A stretch of DNA of 64,000 nt from Cerasicoccus maritimus (GTDB lineage: Bacteria > Verrucomicrobiota > Verrucomicrobiia > Opitutales > Cerasicoccaceae), in the NCBI GenBank assembly GCA_031296935.1, contig JAVDPD010000003.1, positions 186,001-250,000 on the forward strand, written 5' to 3'. The position numbers and the translations under genes are program-made. This document shows, in pieces, positions 60,258 through 64,000 of this stretch; within the stretch, counting starts at the first letter, position 1, and every line of letters starts with the position of its first letter. Under the pieces are notes generated by a model. The model was not told the origin of the DNA. It ran no database searches and saw only the letters and a program-made list of their open reading frames with translations.

Positions 60258-60582
60258 TATCAAGAGCTTGAAAAATCGTCGGACAGTGCGTCGCGCGGTG
60301 GCATCAAGCTGGGTGTATGGGAGGAAGGCATTTTGATTATAAAGCGTTAGGCTTCAACCGAAAACTTTTCCTCGATATTTTCTTTGCTTATCACCTCACC
60401 ATTCAGTCCTCACTGAGTAGGCTGGATTCTCCAGAGATAACATGAAGTTCAAAATGGGTGCAATCTGTTGCGTAGTCGCTGGGTTGAGTCTCGGCATCGA
60501 GTGCCGATTATACCAATGTAGAACTTGATCCACTTCAGTAGACGAATCTAAGCCGTGCTTCAAGCCAGTGAGCACATCAGCG
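60258..60582. other. Divergent intergenic region with a hairpin and a 28-codon open frame
   Basis: The 325 bases between the CBM9-domain gene and the Verru_Chthon gene hold TCGGCA/TGCCGA, a 6-base inverted repeat at 60491-60507 just after a TTGAGT (60484-60489). A GATTAT 16 bases further could be a weak promoter with it. A 28-codon frame at 60442-60528 starts with MKFKMGAICCVVAGLSLGIEC, which looks like a signal peptide remnant. No other feature was seen. Confidence 0.4.
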
Positions 60583-63500
60583 ATGGAACCAACACCCCTT
60601 TCTCATCGGGTTTCTCCCGACGCCCCAATGGTCAGACGAGGCTTCGCCTTAGTGCTGTCCCTGGTCATGCTAGCCATGATTTTTCTTTTGATCTCGACCT
60701 TGGTCACGCTGACCCAGATCGAAACGCATTCCAGCACCGTTCAAGGTTCCCAGACGAAGGCCCAGCAAAACGCCCTGTTTGCGCTCAATACTGCCATTGG
60801 CCAATTGCAGCGACATTCAGGGCCGGATCAACGGGTAACTGGCCAGGCGGATATCGTCATTCCAAGCTCCGTGACTGTGGCAAGCAACGCGACTGGCGAG
60901 GAGGTGCGCGACCAGCTTGACACTTATTGGAATGCGCAGCGTAACCGCCACTGGACTGGTGTTTGGAAAATGAAGGAACAGACCGATCCTTTCGATGCCA
61001 ACAATCCAATCGCCAGTAGTGCCGAACCCGAACTCCAGACTTGGCTGGTGAGTGGCAATGAAATTAATGGCGACGTTAAGGACCCCAGCTACTTGCCGAC
61101 GGACGCTGTGACCGGCCTGAGCGATGGCTCCAATGCATATGAGTTAATTGCTGGCGTGGGGACAGATTATCGCTTGCTCGTCAGCCCGGGGCAGGGCGTA
61201 GGCGCCGAGGCGCTGAAGCGCGCAGTTACCGTGCCGGAAGTTGCATTGTATAATGAGGCGGGCGCCGTTAACGGCCACTATGCCTGGTGGGTTGGCGATG
61301 AAGGCGTGAAAGCCCGCATCAACCTCATCGATCCGTATGATGTCGCGATCCCGACGGCTGAGGAAAAACTGCGCCGTCTTTCCGCCGCGCAACGCACGGT
61401 CGCGGAGGCAATTGTCTCCGATAGTGAGGACTCCATTGCGACTTATTACACGCCCAATGCAGCGCGACTCGACGAAGCACGTGACCTTTCGGACATGAGC
61501 TTGTTGCTCGCCGATGTGGTCAACCGCGATGCTTACAACGAGATACTCCAGGAAAGCTTTCACGATGTGACACTGCATTCCGAAGGCGTGCTGGCCGATG
61601 CCAAGGACGGCGGCCTGAAGCTGGACTTGTCTTACATCTTCGGCCAGACTACACAGGCAAATATGCGCGCCGCGATGGACGCCGGCATGGGCGCAAGCGT
61701 CACCAACACGCATGACGGCGTTAGCCGCGTGTTAACCACGGATTTCACCAAGTATGCCGAAATACCCACTAATGCGTCCAGCGGCGGGAAGTACAACCCC
61801 GCGCTTGATCCCGGCATGTTCACCTACACGCCTACTTGGGAGCAGTTGTGGTCCTACTACCACATGGGTGCGGAGACATCTCAGCTGCCGGTCGGGGTCT
61901 TTAACAATATTGGTCAGGCTGTGCCTCGTGTGCATACGAAGACCGAGCATGGCATTTCCCCGATCGTGACGCAGGCAAAGCTCTTTTTCCGTTTGCGGAT
62001 CAATAGCACGATCAAAATTGAAGTCGTGCCGCTGGTCGTGCTGGCCAATCCGTATTCCGTGCCGCTGGCGCCAGCGGAGTATCAAATTGCTTTTGAGGAC
62101 GGCTCGAAATTCAGTAGCCCGACGCTGAAACTCAAGTCTGGCAGCCCGGCAAACCCCAGTGCGGACCCGCAGGACGGCAATGGCGCAGATTTCCCCACTA
62201 CGCTGTACACGCTCGACGATGCTGGGTTAACGAGCATTCGCTTCACCATCGATTGCGAGAATGGCATAGGTGCGGGAGAAGCGCAAATCTACATGCTTGA
62301 TCAGCTCTCGGAAACGCTTCCGGATAAGAATGCCTCCGGCTCCACCAAGCTGAAGTTCAATCCGGTCATGGTTGCGGGTTATTCGCCAGACTCTCATTTG
62401 GTCTACGATACGGGCCTCACTATCCCCGAGGAAGACACGCACGTAACGCTCTACATGGATGCGCCCCGTTTGGGGGCTCGCCTTTACCTGGGAGTAGATA
62501 TCGATGCCGGGGAAGCAATGGTGGATAGTAAGCTCTTACATTGGGTCAACGGTTGGAGCTACAGTGGTGATCGCTTAAAGTCAGCATATGTCGTTTACCC
62601 GACTTCGGGGCCGACGGAGCTGGTGTCTGAAGTCTTCAAGGAGGGCGGCGGCGCATTTTTTGCCCTTTACGATGTCTATTTCAACAAGGATTGGCTGTTG
62701 CATTCAGCGCTGTTTTATCAGCAGAACTACCGCACGAATATCATCGATGGGCATCATGGCTACACCGGTAGCACTCACCTGAAGGAGTGGGCTTACTTAC
62801 GTGGTAAAGACGGCTCGCCCAACAACGAAAAATATCTCGGGGCGCATTTACTTCGACCCAGCGGCGATCTTTATCATGCGCGTTGGGGCGTGATCAATAC
62901 CGGTGTCGCCAATTACGACAGCACGGCGCCTTCCATGTTTAACACGCCCGATGTCGGCTTGCAGAATTTCCTCTACGATGTCCCCTCGGGCGATGTGCCG
63001 CTGACCTCGCTGGGCCAGCTTCAGCACTTCAACACCTCGGCTTACATTGATCGCAATAGCTGGTGGAACTCCTATGTCAACGGTCGCAAGGTCAGTGAGA
63101 CAACCACCGTGCAGTCCTGGCAGATGAATTACCCGATTGCCAATTCCTACGCTCACCCGCGGGTCGACCGCCAGAAGGTCATCAACAACATGTACTCCGG
63201 CTACCACTACGATGGCTCTTACCTGTGGAACGATATCTTGTGGGATCGCTTTTACTTCTCCACCTATCCGACGACTGGCGATTTCGACTTCAATACGGAT
63301 ATCCTCGTCAATTCGCGCTTCCACCCCTTCCGTCCCGAGGATGAGGTCGCAAGTGACGTCGAGGAAAACTTCCGCGGTCCGAGTGGCTTGCCCACCTTGG
63401 AAAACACCCGCATGGCTGCACAAAACTTGCTGGTTGCCGGCGCCTTTAATGTTAATTCGACTTCGCGCGACGCTTGGCGCGCTGTGTTCTCTGGTTTGCG

Positions 63501-64000
63501 GGAGGCCAAAATCGGTTCGGAAACCAACTCCAGCAATTTAACCGCGCCATTCCCGCGCAACCTCCATCTCACTGGCAGCGCGGAAAATTCCCAGGCGGCT
63601 GACCACCCCAATGGCTGGGTTGGCTTCCGCAATTTGACTCAAAGCCAGATCGATGATTTGGCCGATGAGATGGTCTTGCAGGTTCAACTGCGCGGGCCCT
63701 TTCTTTCCTTGGCGGATTTCGTGAACCGCAAGCTCGTTGAGTCAGGTGATGATCCAAATGATCTTGGCGTCAGCGGCGCCCTGCAATCGGCGATTGATGC
63801 CGTAGTCAATCAAACCAGTGAGCTTACCCTGAGCTCGGGCACAGATGCCGACTACGTAACCGAGCTTGTCTCGTCTAGCTCAAACACTACGGTCGATCCG
63901 GATTTCCGCCTGCCTTCCGTCGCGGGCTACCCCGGCTACTTGCTCCAGGGTGATGTGCTCTCGGCGATTGGCCCGAGCCTTTCAGCCCGCTCCGACACCT
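60583..64000 (+). CDS. Verru_Chthon cassette protein A, 3' end outside the window
   Basis: One frame stays open from the ATG at 60583 to the right edge, giving at least 1139 residues. Residues 1-21 are a short leader with basic VRRGFALVLSLVML, a type IV prepilin-like cleavage site (RRG-F) and hydrophobic helix, as in the Verru_Chthon cassette protein A family. The body is large and beta-rich, and near residue 1130 SAIGPSLSARSDT resembles the LSARSDTF element of this family and of GspK-like proteins. These cassettes encode pilin-like proteins of unknown function and usually continue with proteins B, C and D. Those are expected just right of the window. Confidence 0.85.
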   Translation, partial: MEPTPLSHRVSPDAPMVRRGFALVLSLVMLAMIFLLISTLVTLTQIETHSSTVQGSQTKAQQNALFALNTAIGQLQRHSGPDQRVTGQADIVIPSSVTVASNATGEEVRDQLDTYWNAQRNRHWTGVWKMKEQTDPFDANNPIASSAEPELQTWLVSGNEINGDVKDPSYLPTDAVTGLSDGSNAYELIAGVGTDYRLLVSPGQGVGAEALKRAVTVPEVALYNEAGAVNGHYAWWVGDEGVKARINLIDPYDVAIPTAEEKLRRLSAAQRTVAEAIVSDSEDSIATYYTPNAARLDEARDLSDMSLLLADVVNRDAYNEILQESFHDVTLHSEGVLADAKDGGLKLDLSYIFGQTTQANMRAAMDAGMGASVTNTHDGVSRVLTTDFTKYAEIPTNASSGGKYNPALDPGMFTYTPTWEQLWSYYHMGAETSQLPVGVFNNIGQAVPRVHTKTEHGISPIVTQAKLFFRLRINSTIKIEVVPLVVLANPYSVPLAPAEYQIAFEDGSKFSSPTLKLKSGSPANPSADPQDGNGADFPTTLYTLDDAGLTSIRFTIDCENGIGAGEAQIYMLDQLSETLPDKNASGSTKLKFNPVMVAGYSPDSHLVYDTGLTIPEEDTHVTLYMDAPRLGARLYLGVDIDAGEAMVDSKLLHWVNGWSYSGDRLKSAYVVYPTSGPTELVSEVFKEGGGAFFALYDVYFNKDWLLHSALFYQQNYRTNIIDGHHGYTGSTHLKEWAYLRGKDGSPNNEKYLGAHLLRPSGDLYHARWGVINTGVANYDSTAPSMFNTPDVGLQNFLYDVPSGDVPLTSLGQLQHFNTSAYIDRNSWWNSYVNGRKVSETTTVQSWQMNYPIANSYAHPRVDRQKVINNMYSGYHYDGSYLWNDILWDRFYFSTYPTTGDFDFNTDILVNSRFHPFRPEDEVASDVEENFRGPSGLPTLENTRMAAQNLLVAGAFNVNSTSRDAWRAVFSGLREAKIGSETNSSNLTAPFPRNLHLTGSAENSQAADHPNGWVGFRNLTQSQIDDLADEMVLQVQLRGPFLSLADFVNRKLVESGDDPNDLGVSGALQSAIDAVVNQTSELTLSSGTDADYVTELVSSSSNTTVDPDFRLPSVAGYPGYLLQGDVLSAIGPSLSARSDT

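Noticed and set aside
58683..60350. A 555-residue open frame on the plus strand opposite the CBM9-domain gene
   Set aside because: It is a mirror of the minus-strand gene caused by its codon bias; the predicted protein is Leu/Gly/Val-rich with no family signature, while the minus-strand frame has a membrane helix and clear domains.

Overview
The window looks like the chromosome of a marine-type member of the Verrucomicrobiota, most likely the Opitutales/Puniceicoccales side. The clues are a Verru_Chthon cassette protein A at the right edge, two PEP-CTERM surface proteins with a separate EpsI-like exosortase-associated protein, several heparinase-type polysaccharide lyases with a sulfatase, and a RAYT transposase of the type common in that phylum. 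No rRNA, tRNA, CRISPR array or prophage was seen. The taxonomic call is inference from gene content.

Positions 1-25200 are a polysaccharide/exopolysaccharide biosynthesis locus. It opens with glycosyltransferases (the tail of one, then three GT4 enzymes), a WcaF-like acetyltransferase and a secreted DUF4838 protein. A broken RAYT transposase flanked by near-identical REP pairs follows. Next come a WecA-type phosphoglycosyl transferase fused to a NAD-binding domain, a UDP-sugar 6-dehydrogenase, a PglC-type phosphoglycosyl transferase, a VOC protein and a PglD-like acetyltransferase. These lead without a large gap into an unusual acyl-activation/reduction cassette: acyl carrier protein, AMP ligase, iron alcohol dehydrogenase and a LuxE-LuxC fusion. 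A DegT aminotransferase (PglE-like) and a PglF-like dehydratase complete the enzyme set for a diamino-trideoxy sugar. An orphan histidine kinase, GalE and UDP-glucuronate decarboxylase close the block at a strong terminator.

Positions 25200-38300 are a polysaccharide degradation block: GH43-like protein, heparinase-type lyases on both strands, sulfatase, NodB-type deacetylase, GH78-like rhamnosidase and an SGNH hydrolase. The mix of lyases, sulfatase and rhamnosidase suggests a sulfated, uronate- and rhamnose-containing (ulvan-like) algal substrate. Positions 38300-43900 hold an aa3/caa3-type cytochrome c oxidase operon with a divergent azurin-like copper protein. Positions 43900-49100 hold a carbohydrate-binding-like secreted protein, a PEP-CTERM protein, a LacI regulator, a GT39-like membrane glycosyltransferase and a CE2-like esterase. 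Positions 49500-54800 add a beta-helix protein and a very large lyase with a C-terminal carbohydrate-binding module.

The last part holds another PEP-CTERM protein and an ExbB/ExbD pair behind a 949-residue anchored coiled-coil protein. That protein stands where TonB or TolA would be but ends in a CBM9-like carbohydrate-binding domain. The start of a Verru_Chthon cassette protein A gene runs off the window. The two strongest candidates for undescribed systems are the energised ExbBD/CBM9 machine and the LuxE-LuxC/ACP/ligase/ADH cassette inside the polysaccharide locus. Several families of palindromic repeats sit between genes.
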